Of a DNA stretch of 26,474 bases, positions 19,899 through 26,318 are shown piece by piece. The position numbers were made by a program, and so were the translations under genes. The first letter of the stretch is position 1. Every line of letters starts with the position of its first letter. This DNA is from CAVPEV01 sp963703555 (GTDB taxonomy: Bacteria > Actinomycetota > Actinomycetes > Actinomycetales > Cellulomonadaceae): contig CAVPEV010000054.1 in NCBI GenBank assembly GCA_963703555.1, positions 1 to 26,474 of the forward strand, in the 5' to 3' direction. Below the pieces are notes generated by a model. The model saw nothing but the letters and a program-made list of their open reading frames with translations, made no database searches and was not told where the DNA came from.

Positions 19899-19954
19899 GG
19901 CGCCGACCGTAGCCGAGCCGGGTGCCTTCGCCGAGCCCTGTCCAGCCTGCGGCC

Positions 19955-19960
19955 TACACT
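19955..19960 (+). promoter_or_regulatory. Possible -10 element for the fprA gene
   Basis: TACACT at 19955-19960 fits the actinobacterial -10 pattern TANNNT and lies about 64 bp before the GTG start at 20024. No convincing -35 hexamer is seen at 17-18 bp, so support is weak. Confidence 0.3.
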
Positions 19961-20023
19961 GGTTGTCCGAACTCCTCCGCCCCGGTGGCGTCGAGGCGTC
20001 CGTCGACCCGGAGGTCTTCATCC

Positions 20024-21404
20024 GTGAGCAACCCCCTGCGTGTCGCCGTCGTGGGTGCCGGCCCGGCCGGCATCTATGCCGCCGACATCCTGTCCCGGTC
20101 CGGCCTCGAGGTGAGCATCGACCTCATCGAGCGGCTGCCCGCCCCGTTCGGCCTGGTGCGCTACGGCGTGGCCCCGGACCACCCGCGGATCAAGCAGATC
20201 ATCGTGGCCCTGCACACCGTGCTGGCCCGTGGCGACATCCGCCTGCTGGCGGACGTCGACTACGGCACCGACATCACGCTGGACGAGCTGCAGCGGTTCT
20301 ACGACGCGGTGGTCTTCGCCACCGGCTGCGATCCGCGACGCCGGTCTGCGGGTGCCCGGCGTGGAGCTCGACCGGTTCCTACGGCGCCGCGGACTTCGTG
20401 TCCTGGTACGACGGCCACCCCGACGTGTCGCGGATCTGGCCGCTGGACGCCGCCCAGGTGGCGGTCATCGGCGCGGGCAACGTCGCGCTCGACGTCTCGC
20501 GGATGCTCGCCAAGCACGCCGACGACCTGCTGCCGACGGATCTCCCGCCGCAACGTGTACGCGACGCTCAAGGCGACGCCGGTCACGGACGTGCACGTGT
20601 TCGCCCGGCGCGGGCCGGCGCAGGTGAAGTTCTCGCCGCTGGAGCTGCGCGAGCTGGGTCAGGTGCCCGGACGTCGACGTGGTCGTCTACCCGGAGGACT
20701 TCGACTTCGACGAGGGCTCGACGGCAGCGATCCACTCGTCGAACCAGACCAAGCAGGTGGTCAAGACCCTGACCGACTGGACGCTCAAGGAGCCGGAGGA
20801 CCTGCCGCGCAGTCGGCGCATCCACCTGCACTTCCTGCACCGGCCGGTCGAGGTGCTCGGTGCGGACGGCCACGTCGTCGGCATGCGCACCGAGCGCACC
20901 CGGCTGACCGGCGACGGCACCGTCACCGGCACGGGCCAGCTGCACGACTGGCCGGTCCAGGCGGTCTACCGCGCGGTCGGGTACTTCGGCTCGCCGCTGG
21001 CGGACCTGCCGTTCGACGAGGTGGACGGCGTGGTGCCGAACCGCGAGGGGCGCGTGCTCGACGTCGAGGGCAGCCCGGTCCCGGGGGTGTACGTGACGGG
21101 CTGGATCAAACGGGGGCCGGTCGGGCTCATCGGGCACACGAAGTCCGACGCCGCCGAGACGGTCCGCCACCTCATCGAGGACGTGGCAGCCGCGGGGAAC
21201 GCCCGCAGCGCACCGGAGCGGGACCCCGACGCCGTGGTGTCGTTCCTCGCCGCGCGGGGCGTGCGGGTGGTCGACTGGTCCGGCTGGCAGCTGCTGGACG
21301 CCTACGAGCGCCGGCTCGGCCAGGCCGAGGGCCGCGAACGGGTCAAGGTCGTCGGCCGCGAGGAGATGGTCCGGATCGCCGGGGGCGAGCTCCTCGACCG
21401 CTGA
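20024..21404 (+). pseudogene. fprA: FprA-type ferredoxin/flavodoxin-NADP+ reductase, with four one-base insertions
   Basis: This is an adrenodoxin-reductase-like FAD/NADPH flavoprotein, exchanging electrons between NADPH and ferredoxin. The FAD motif VVGAGPAGIYAADIL is at residues 6-20, then FGLVRYGVAPDHPRIK; an NADP-site motif VIGAGNVALDVSRML and the late VTGWIKRGPVGLIGHTK are also present. The coding sequence changes frame four times. Removing T20327, C20373, C20551 and G20669 gives one continuous 458-residue protein, close to the 456 residues of M. tuberculosis FprA, with no stop codon. GTG 20024 has GGAGGT at 20010-20015, 8 nt upstream. Clean repair by removing single bases points to sequencing errors or very recent damage. 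The identity is secure; whether the gene works is not. Confidence 0.92.
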
Positions 21405-21432
21405 CCGCCCGGCCCGGAACGGATCGGGTCGG

Positions 21433-21458
21433 GGAACTGCCCGGCATGTTGGGGCGTT
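21433..21458 (+). promoter_or_regulatory. ECF-sigma-type promoter (SigR/SigH/SigE-like) of htpX
   Basis: GGAAC at 21433-21437 is followed after exactly 18 bp by GTT at 21456-21458. This matches the GGAAT/C-N18-GTT promoter class used by actinobacterial stress sigma factors of the SigR/SigH and SigE groups. It lies in the 75-bp gap before htpX and would give a leader of only about 15 nt, just covering AGGAGGT at 21468-21474. A second GGAAC at 21416 has no matching GTT. The responsible sigma factor cannot be told from sequence. Confidence 0.55.
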
Positions 21459-21479
21459 GTGCGCGACAGGAGGTCAGCC

Positions 21480-22358
21480 ATGGGACATCGGCACCACAAC
21501 GGGCTGAAGACGGCCGCCCTGTTCGGCGTGCTGTGGGCGGTGCTGCTCGGCATCGGTGCGCTCGTCGGTGGCGGGCGGTACATCGGTTGGTTCGCGGTCT
21601 TCGGGCTGGGGATGACCGCGTACAGCTACTGGAACTCCGCGACGATCGCGCTGCGGGCCATGCGCGCCCGCCCGGTGAGCGAGCTCGAGCAGCCCGGCAT
21701 GTACCGGATCGTGCGGGAGCTGTCCACCGCGGCCCGCCAGCCGATGCCCCGGCTGTTCGTGTCCCCGACGGCGGCTCCCAATGCGTTCGCCACGGGCCGC
21801 AACCCGCGCAACGCCGCGGTGTGCTGCACGGAGGGGATCCTCGAGCTGCTCGACGAGCGGGAGCTGCGTGGGGTGCTCGGCCACGAGCTCATGCACGTGT
21901 ACAACCGGGACATCCTCACGTCCTCCATCGCCGCCGCGGTGGCCGGCGTCATCACCTCGGTGGCTCAGTTCGTGCTGTTCTTCGGCGGCGGGAACGGCCG
22001 CGAACGGGGCGGCAATCCGCTGGCCATGGTGGCCACGGCGTTGCTGGCACCGCTGGCCGCGACGATGATCCAGCTGGCCATCAGCCGCACCCGCGAGTAC
22101 GACGCCGACGAGGACGGGGCCCGCCTCACCGGTGACCCGTCAGCGCTCGCCTCCGCCCTGCGCAAGCTGGAGTCCGGGACGAAGGCGCGCCCGCTGCCGC
22201 AGGACCGCGAGCTGGTCAACGTCTCCCACGTCATGATCGCCAACCCGTTCTCCGGCGCCGGCGCGGCGCGGTTGTTCTCCACGCACCCGCCGATGGCGGA
22301 CCGCATCGCCCGGCTGCAGCGGATGGCCGGCGAGCAGGGCGGCATCACCCGGTACTGA
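21480..22358 (+). CDS. htpX: Zinc metalloprotease HtpX homologue
   Basis: This is a membrane-bound M48-family zinc protease of 292 residues that degrades damaged membrane proteins under envelope or heat stress. Two N-terminal helices (about residues 11-30 and 36-56) precede the catalytic domain. The zinc site HELMH is at 135-139 and the third ligand is Glu206 in REYDAD; two further hydrophobic segments lie at about 147-170 and 181-202. C-terminal LFSTHPPMADRIARL is typical. ATG 21480 has AGGAGGT at 21468-21474. A stress-sigma-type promoter sits directly upstream. It is convergent with yajQ. Confidence 0.95.
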   Translation: MGHRHHNGLKTAALFGVLWAVLLGIGALVGGGRYIGWFAVFGLGMTAYSYWNSATIALRAMRARPVSELEQPGMYRIVRELSTAARQPMPRLFVSPTAAPNAFATGRNPRNAAVCCTEGILELLDERELRGVLGHELMHVYNRDILTSSIAAAVAGVITSVAQFVLFFGGGNGRERGGNPLAMVATALLAPLAATMIQLAISRTREYDADEDGARLTGDPSALASALRKLESGTKARPLPQDRELVNVSHVMIANPFSGAGAARLFSTHPPMADRIARLQRMAGEQGGITRY

Positions 22359-22434
22359 CGCCGCCGGTGCGCGGACGACCTGAGCGTGTCGGGGTCGGCC
22401 GGCCGGCGCGCGGGCGACCGGTGGCGGCGCGTGG

Positions 22435-22926
22435 TCAGCGGTAGTTGACGAACTGCAGCGCCGCGTCCACGTCGGCGCCCTTGAGCAGGGCGATGACGGC
22501 CTGCAGGTCGTCGCGGCTCTTCGCAGCGACCCGCAGCTCGTCGCCCTGGACCTGGGCGCGGACGCCCTTCGGCCCGTCGTCGCGGACCAGCCGAGCGAGG
22601 GTGCGGGCGACCTCGCTGGTCAGCCCTTGCCGCAGGGTGGCCTCCAGCCGGTACTCCTTGCCGGACGGGCGGGGCTCGCCGACCTCGATCGACTTCAGCG
22701 AGATACCCCGCTTCACCAGCCGGGTCTGCAGGACATCGAGCACGGCGCGGACGCGGTCCGCCGAGTTGGCCGTCATGAGGATGGTGTCCCCGCTCCAGGC
22801 GATCGAGGCACCCACGCCCTTGAAGTCGTAGCGCTGGCCGATCTCCTTGGCCGTCTGGTTGACGGCGTTGTCGACCTCCTGGCGGTCGACCTTGCTGACG
22901 ACGTCGAACGACGACTCGCTCGCCAC
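22435..22926 (-). CDS. yajQ: YajQ family nucleotide (cyclic di-GMP)-binding protein
   Basis: This is a 163-residue cytoplasmic protein, exactly the usual YajQ length. It begins ASESSFDVVSKVDRQEVDNAV and has the conserved QRYDFKG and KSRDDLQAVIALLK near the end. Family members bind nucleotides, including cyclic di-GMP in Xanthomonas, and have RNA-recognition-like folds; the role in Actinobacteria is not established. GTG 22926 was chosen because AAGGAG (22939-22934, minus strand) is 7 nt upstream and the length fits; an upstream ATG at 22962 would add 12 non-family residues. It faces htpX tail to tail. Confidence 0.95.
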   Translation of the reverse strand: MASESSFDVVSKVDRQEVDNAVNQTAKEIGQRYDFKGVGASIAWSGDTILMTANSADRVRAVLDVLQTRLVKRGISLKSIEVGEPRPSGKEYRLEATLRQGLTSEVARTLARLVRDDGPKGVRAQVQGDELRVAAKSRDDLQAVIALLKGADVDAALQFVNYR

Positions 22927-22992
22927 GGGGCTGCTCCTTCGGGTGTGCTCCCGGCCGGGCACCGGGCCGGTGGATCGATGATCGCACGGGGC

Positions 22993-23139
22993 GGCGCACG
23001 CAGACGGGGTGGCGCACGCAGACGAGGCCGTGCGCGCCGAGCCGCGGCCGGCGTGCGCCGAGCCGGCAGCGGCCTGTACTGACCCGCGGCCGGCGTGCGC
23101 CGTCAGCCCTGTGGGCCGTCGCCCCGGGCGGCGTGCGCC
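22993..23139. repeat. Cluster of direct and inverted 9-bp repeats between ybjQ and yajQ
   Basis: GGCGCACGC occurs at 22993-23001 and 23011-23019 (inside an 18-bp-period repeat with GGCGCACGCAGACG). Its reverse complement GCGTGCGCC occurs at 23051-23059, 23093-23101 and 23131-23139. The first two inverted copies are part of a 19-bp perfect direct repeat at 23042-23060 and 23084-23102; the last lies inside the ybjQ 3' end. The set can form several alternative hairpins and may act as the ybjQ terminator or affect yajQ transcription; neither is shown. Confidence 0.7.
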
Positions 23140-23492
23140 GCGGACTGGGGCGTGCTGCCGGCCTCACCGGCGGCCAGCGGCCGGACCCTGACGGCGGTGC
23201 CGTAGGCGCACAGCTCGCTCCAGGTGTCGCCCAGCGAGCTGGCATCGAACCGGGTGCCGATGACCGCGTTCGCGCCGCGCGCCTGCGCCTCGGCCACCAG
23301 CCGGGCCAGGGCCTCGGCCCGGGACTCCTGCAGATTGCGGGTCATCTCCGGGAGCTCCCCGCCGACCAGGGACCGCAGCCCCGCGCTGAGCTGGGCGCCG
23401 ACGTTGCGACTGCGCACGGTCACGCCCATGACTTCGCCGATCACGGCTTCCACCGCGTAGCCGGGCACCGAGTTCGTGGTGACGACGATCAT
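23103..23492 (-). CDS. YbjQ family protein (heavy-metal-binding-domain fold, unknown function)
   Basis: This is a 129-residue protein of the YbjQ/UPF0145 family, which forms pentameric assemblies related to dodecin-like folds; its function is unknown. It begins MIVVTTNSVPGYAVEAVIGEVMGVTVRS and contains the conserved segments NLQESRAEAL and ARGANAVIGTRFD; the YGTAV motif closes the domain near residue 108. The last 20 residues are an Ala-rich variable tail encoded by part of the local repeat cluster. ATG 23492 follows GAGGGAG (23503-23497, minus strand). It lies upstream of yajQ in the same direction, 176 bp from the yajQ start, and is divergent from tRNA-Tyr. Confidence 0.88.
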   Translation of the reverse strand: MIVVTTNSVPGYAVEAVIGEVMGVTVRSRNVGAQLSAGLRSLVGGELPEMTRNLQESRAEALARLVAEAQARGANAVIGTRFDASSLGDTWSELCAYGTAVRVRPLAAGEAGSTPQSAAHAARGDGPQG

Positions 23493-23527
23493 GGGGCTCC
23501 CTCGGATTTCGTGCGGGCTCGGCCGCG

Positions 23528-23537
23528 ACTGTATCCT
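23528..23537. promoter_or_regulatory. Overlapping divergent -10 candidates for tRNA-Tyr and ybjQ
   Basis: TATCCT at 23532-23537 on the plus strand could serve tRNA-Tyr, and TACAGT (minus strand, 23533-23528) could serve ybjQ. They overlap by two bases. No clear -35 boxes are seen for either, so these are weak calls based on the TANNNT pattern and position only. Confidence 0.25.
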
Positions 23538-23596
23538 TGGCGGCGCCCGAGGCCGGGAGGTCGTGGGCGTCGTGCGGCCGGACCGGTGTCCGGCAC

Positions 23597-23681
23597 GGCG
23601 GGTTACCCGAGTGGCCAAAGGGGGCTGACTGTAAATCAGCTGGCAACGCCTACGGGGGTTCGAATCCCTCACCCGCCACCA
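23597..23681 (+). tRNA. tRNA-Tyr (anticodon GTA)
   Basis: This is a class II tRNA of 85 nt with a long variable arm. Acceptor GGCGGGT (23597-23603) pairs with ACCCGCC (23671-23677); discriminator A and an encoded CCA end at 23681. The anticodon stem GCTGA/TCAGC encloses CTGTAAA, with GTA at 23631-23633. The T-arm has TTCGAAT. It is the first of three tRNA genes before rpmG, an arrangement common in Actinobacteria. Confidence 0.96.
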
Positions 23682-23688
23682 GCACGCA

Positions 23689-23715
23689 GGGCGTCCCCGA
23701 GGGTCGGGGGCGCCC
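23689..23715 (+). terminator. Strong hairpin terminator after tRNA-Tyr
   Basis: GGGCGTCCCCGA at 23689-23700 pairs over 12 bp (one G-U) with 23704-23715 around a GGG loop. It starts 8 nt after the tRNA-Tyr 3' end. There is no T-run, as often in high-GC actinobacteria. It argues that tRNA-Tyr is transcribed separately from tRNA-Thr. Confidence 0.6.
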
Positions 23716-23855
23716 GGCGTCGCTCCCGGACCGGTGGGTGCGGCGCGTTGTCGTCGAGTCGTCCGTGACGGCACATCCAGGAGGTCGCCGCGCGGCGGCC
23801 CTGAGCACGGGTGCGCTGGTCGGGGCGCGATTTCGCGGCACGGACGGGCCCCGTG

Positions 23856-23861
23856 TACCCT
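23856..23861 (+). promoter_or_regulatory. Possible -10 element for tRNA-Thr
   Basis: TACCCT at 23856-23861 fits the -10 pattern and lies 10 bp before the mature tRNA-Thr 5' end. A poor -35 candidate (TTCGCG, 23832-23837) is 18 bp upstream. Location between the tRNA-Tyr terminator and tRNA-Thr supports a separate promoter. Confidence 0.35.
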
Positions 23862-23871
23862 GGCTCGCGCT

Positions 23872-23944
23872 GCCCCGATAGCTCAGTCGGCAGAGCGTCT
23901 CCATGGTAAGGAGAAGGTCAAGGGTTCGATTCCCTTTCGGGGCT
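23872..23944 (+). tRNA. tRNA-Thr (anticodon GGT)
   Basis: This is a 73-nt tRNA. Acceptor GCCCCGA (23872-23878) pairs with TCGGGGC (23937-23943); the discriminator base is T23944. The anticodon stem TCTCC/GGAGA encloses ATGGTAA with GGT at 23905-23907, reading ACC/ACU. The genomic sequence continues CTG, so the CCA tail is not encoded, unlike its two neighbours. Confidence 0.96.
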
Positions 23945-23965
23945 CTGCAGGTGTTGCACCGCACG

Positions 23966-23981
23966 CCGCCCAGCCGGGCGG
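23966..23981 (+). terminator. Hairpin after tRNA-Thr
   Basis: CCGCCC at 23966-23971 pairs with GGGCGG at 23976-23981 around AGCC, 22 nt after tRNA-Thr. No T-run follows. It may be a terminator or a processing structure. Confidence 0.4.
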
Positions 23982-24002
23982 ACGGTCGGCGAGGCACCCA
24001 GC

Positions 24003-24079
24003 GGCGGGGTAGCTCAGGTGGTTAGAGCACACGGCTCATAATCGTGGTGTCGCGGGTTCGAGTCCCGCCCCCGCTACCA
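24003..24079 (+). tRNA. tRNA-Met (anticodon CAT, elongator)
   Basis: This is a 77-nt tRNA with encoded CCA. Acceptor GGCGGGG (24003-24009) pairs with CCCCGCT (24069-24075, first pair G-U); the discriminator is A24076. The anticodon loop CTCATAA has CAT at 24037-24039. The paired first base and an anticodon stem without three consecutive G-C pairs indicate an elongator, not an initiator. A CAT-reading tRNA-Ile2 cannot be excluded by sequence alone, but the position before rpmG is that of the usual tRNA-Met. Confidence 0.95.
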
Positions 24080-24090
24080 GGACGAGGATC

Positions 24091-24110
24091 GCGCGCCGTC
24101 CCCGGCGCGC
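24091..24110 (+). terminator. Hairpin between tRNA-Met and rpmG
   Basis: GCGCGCC at 24091-24097 pairs with GGCGCGC at 24104-24110 around a 6-nt loop, 11 nt after tRNA-Met. A separate 14-bp perfect palindrome (GCGCCCGCGGGCGC, 24126-24139) lies just before the rpmG ribosome-binding site. The first may terminate tRNA-Met transcription; the role of the second is unknown. Confidence 0.4.
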
Positions 24111-24155
24111 CACGACGAGATGGCAGCGCCCGCGGGCGCGAGAGGTGATACCGAC

Positions 24156-24326
24156 ATGGCCAGCAGGACCGCGGACGTCCGCCCGAAGATCACGCTTGCG
24201 TGCACCGAGTGCAAGGAGCGCAACTACATCACGCGGAAGAACCGGCGCAACGACCCGGACCGCCTCGAGATGATGAAGTACTGCCCGCGCGACCGCCGGC
24301 ACACCCTGCACCGCGAGACCCGCTGA
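24156..24326 (+). CDS. rpmG: 50S ribosomal protein L33 (bL33)
   Basis: This is a 56-residue ribosomal protein of the large subunit near the E site, starting MASRTADVRPKITLACTECK. Zinc-binding bL33 has two Cys-x2-Cys pairs. Here the first pair is intact (Cys16, Cys19) but the second reads CPRD, with Cys43 kept and Asp46 in place of the fourth cysteine. ATG 24156 has GAGGTGA at 24142-24148. The gene follows tRNA-Met and precedes the HadA/HadB-like pair, a conserved actinobacterial order. Confidence 0.95.
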   Translation: MASRTADVRPKITLACTECKERNYITRKNRRNDPDRLEMMKYCPRDRRHTLHRETR

Positions 24327-24331
24327 GCCTC

Positions 24332-24778
24332 GTGGTCGACGCCTCGTTCGTCGGCCGGGTGTACCCGCCGGCCGGTGTCTACGAGGTGGGCCGGGCGACG
24401 ATCCGGGCGTTTGCGCAGGCCGTGGGGGCGACCCACCCCGCGCACACGGACCCGGCCGCTGCCCGCGCCCTCGGGTACCCGGACGTGATCGCCCCGGTGA
24501 CCTTCGCCGTGATCGTCGCGCAGCGGGCCGAGGCGGCCTACGTCGGGGACCCGGCAGCCGGCATCGACTTCTCCCGGGTGGTCCACGCCGCCGAGCAGTT
24601 CACCCACCATCGACCGATCCACGCCGGCGACCGGCTGGCTGCGACGCTGCACGTGGACTCGGTGACCGAGCGCGGGGGTCTGGCGACCGTGACGACCCGC
24701 ACCGAGGTCGTGGCGGAGGACGGGGAGCCGGTGTGCACCGTGGTGTCCACGCTGGCGGTCCGCGGGGAGGGCCACTGA
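24332..24778 (+). CDS. MaoC-like dehydratase, N-terminal-type subunit (HadA-like)
   Basis: This is a 148-residue single hot-dog-fold protein of the MaoC N-terminal (FAS1_DH_region) type. It has GRVYPPAGVYEVGRATIRAFA at the start, then GYPDVIAPVTFAVIV, and HAAEQFTHHRPIHAGDRL. In mycobacteria HadA is the non-catalytic partner of HadB in the (3R)-hydroxyacyl-ACP dehydratase of FAS-II; no catalytic Asp/His pair is seen here, which fits. Micrococcales do not make mycolates, so a role in ordinary fatty acid elongation is likely but inferred. GTG 24332 lies 5 bp after the rpmG stop with no clear ribosome-binding site. The stop overlaps the next gene by one base. Confidence 0.86.
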   Translation: MVDASFVGRVYPPAGVYEVGRATIRAFAQAVGATHPAHTDPAAARALGYPDVIAPVTFAVIVAQRAEAAYVGDPAAGIDFSRVVHAAEQFTHHRPIHAGDRLAATLHVDSVTERGGLATVTTRTEVVAEDGEPVCTVVSTLAVRGEGH

Positions 24779-25197
24779 TGCCCGCGCTCGCCGACCTGAC
24801 CGTCGGGATGGAGCTGGCCCGGCGGGTGCTGACCGTCGACCGTGCCGGGCTGGTGCGCTACGCCGGCGCCAGCGGGGACCTCAACCCGATCCACTGGAAC
24901 GAGCGTGCCGCCCGTGCGGCCGGCCTGCCCGGTGTCATCGCCCACGGGATGTGGACGATGGCCGCGGCGTCCACGGTCGTCGCGGACTGGGCCGGCGACC
25001 CGGGCGCGGTGGTGGACTACCAGGCCCGGTTCACCCGTCCCGTGGTGGTGCCGGATCCCGGCGAGGCTGAGGTGGAGGTCGTCGCCGTGGCCGGCGTGAT
25101 CGACGCTGCGGCCGGCACCGTGCGGGTCGATCTCACGGTGACCAGCGCCGGGACGCGCGTGCTCGGCCGGGCGCAGGCGGTCGTCCGGTTGGTCTGA
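24778..25197 (+). CDS. MaoC-like dehydratase catalytic subunit (HadB-like)
   Basis: This is a 139-residue hot-dog-fold hydratase. The catalytic motif SGDLNPIHW carries Asp34 and His39, the hydratase-2 pair, followed by GLPGVIAHGMWTMA. With the upstream protein it likely forms the heterodimeric 3-hydroxyacyl-ACP dehydratase that replaces FabZ in many Actinobacteria (from family knowledge). The ATG overlaps the previous stop by one base and has GGGGAGG at 24764-24770, so the pair is translationally coupled. The stop lies only 5 bp from the end of the convergent LacI-type gene. Confidence 0.9.
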   Translation: MPALADLTVGMELARRVLTVDRAGLVRYAGASGDLNPIHWNERAARAAGLPGVIAHGMWTMAAASTVVADWAGDPGAVVDYQARFTRPVVVPDPGEAEVEVVAVAGVIDAAAGTVRVDLTVTSAGTRVLGRAQAVVRLV

Positions 25198-25202
25198 GCG
25201 GG

Positions 25203-26261
25203 TCAGCGCGGCGCGGGCCCGGTCGTGGTCCCCAGCCGCAGCTGCACCGGCAGGACGACGGGTGCGGGCACCTGCCCCTCGAGCAGCTGCTCGACGGCGT
25301 GCCCGATGGCCGCCCCCTTCTCGGCGAGCGGCTGTGCCACCGTGGTGAGCCGGTCCGCCCCGAGCCAGGGCAGGTCGAGGCCGTCGAAGCCGGCGACCGA
25401 CACGTCCTCGGGCACCCGCAGGCCGAGCTCCCGGGCGGCGAGCACGACCCCTGAGGCGAGCAGGTCGGACTGGGCCACCACCGCGGTGGGTCGGTCGGGC
25501 CCGGCGAGCAGCACGCGGCCGGCGGCGGTGCCGTGCTCCACGAGCGAGCCGGCCGTCTCGTAGACGGCGGTCGGTCGGACGCCGGCGTCGAGCAGGCCGG
25601 CGAGCCGGCGGCGGGTGATCCGCCGCGGCACGTGTGCCCACCGGTCTGGCGGGACCGGACCCTCCCGTGGCGACGCGTCGAAGCTCAGCGTGACGGTGGC
25701 GATCCGCTCGTGGCCCAGCGAACGCAGGTACCTGGCCAGCTCGGCGATGCCGCTGCGGTCCTCGATGCCGACGGCGGCGATGCGGGCCATCGGTTCGCCC
25801 TCGACGACCACGGCCGGGATGCCCCGGTGGTGCAGGGTGGCCAGCAGCGGGTCATCGGCGGTGCCGCCCCACAGCAGCACACCGACGTCCATCGCGGCCG
25901 AGGCGACCAGCGGGTCGACCGGGTCACCGGGTCCGGAGCCGCCTGGGATGAGCAGCACACCTAGGCCCAACGGGCCCAGCGTCGAGACCAGTCCGTCGAG
26001 CACCTGGATGGTGACGGGGTCACGGAACGATCGACGCAGCGCGTCGCCGACGACCACTCCGACGATCCCCGACCGGCCGCTGCGCAGCTGGCGGCCCAGC
26101 GGGTTCGGTCCGGAGTAGCCGAGGGCCGTCGCGGCGGAGCGGACCCGCTCGCGGGTCACTGCGGCAATCGGTCCCGCGCCCGAGAATGCCAGCGACGCCG
26201 TGGAGACGGAGACTCCGGCGGCGCGGGCGACGTCGGCGAGAGTGGGGCGCTGCGCGGTCAC
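25203..26261 (-). CDS. LacI family transcriptional regulator
   Basis: This is a 352-residue regulator. The N-terminal helix-turn-helix TLADVARAAGVSVSTAS (residues 7-23) is followed by the hinge-helix region near GPNPLGRQLRSGRSGIVGVV and a periplasmic-binding-protein-like effector domain, which ends with a conserved GFDGLDLPW block. The ligand cannot be read from sequence; most relatives sense sugars. GTG 26261 was chosen because a purine-rich GGGAGGGA ribosome-binding site directly precedes it and HTH spacing is normal. Three palindromes upstream suggest autoregulation and control of a divergent gene beyond the window. It is convergent with the HadB-like gene and does not match the usual content of this locus. 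Confidence 0.93.
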   Translation of the reverse strand: MTAQRPTLADVARAAGVSVSTASLAFSGAGPIAAVTRERVRSAATALGYSGPNPLGRQLRSGRSGIVGVVVGDALRRSFRDPVTIQVLDGLVSTLGPLGLGVLLIPGGSGPGDPVDPLVASAAMDVGVLLWGGTADDPLLATLHHRGIPAVVVEGEPMARIAAVGIEDRSGIAELARYLRSLGHERIATVTLSFDASPREGPVPPDRWAHVPRRITRRRLAGLLDAGVRPTAVYETAGSLVEHGTAAGRVLLAGPDRPTAVVAQSDLLASGVVLAARELGLRVPEDVSVAGFDGLDLPWLGADRLTTVAQPLAEKGAAIGHAVEQLLEGQVPAPVVLPVQLRLGTTTGPAPR

Positions 26262-26300
26262 GGTCCCTCCCGTCGTTTGACGCACCGCCCAGGCTACCGG

Positions 26301-26318
26301 GAGGATGCCGGCATCCTC
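26301..26318. promoter_or_regulatory. Perfect 18-bp palindrome upstream of the LacI-type gene
   Basis: GAGGATGCCGGCATCCTC is a perfect 18-bp palindrome with a central CpG, 40 bp before the lacI-type start. Its centre is 14 bp from the centre of the neighbouring operator. It could be a separate operator or a hairpin in the leader RNA. Confidence 0.5.

Noticed and set aside
20327..20669. Programmed +1 frameshifting in fprA
   Set aside because: The four sites share no slippery sequence or nearby stop codon, and four shifts in one gene would be extremely inefficient. Extra bases from error or mutation explain it better.
22359..22429. Bidirectional terminator between htpX and yajQ
   Set aside because: The ends (CGCCGCC and GGCGGCG) can pair over 7 bp, but about 57 nt of GC-rich sequence lies between and the stem has a bulge. 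Such pairings are expected by chance at this base composition.
24003..24079. tRNA-Ile2 or initiator tRNA identity for the CAT tRNA
   Set aside because: The first acceptor pair is present and the anticodon stem lacks the GGG/CCC of initiators; the position before rpmG is the standard elongator tRNA-Met site.
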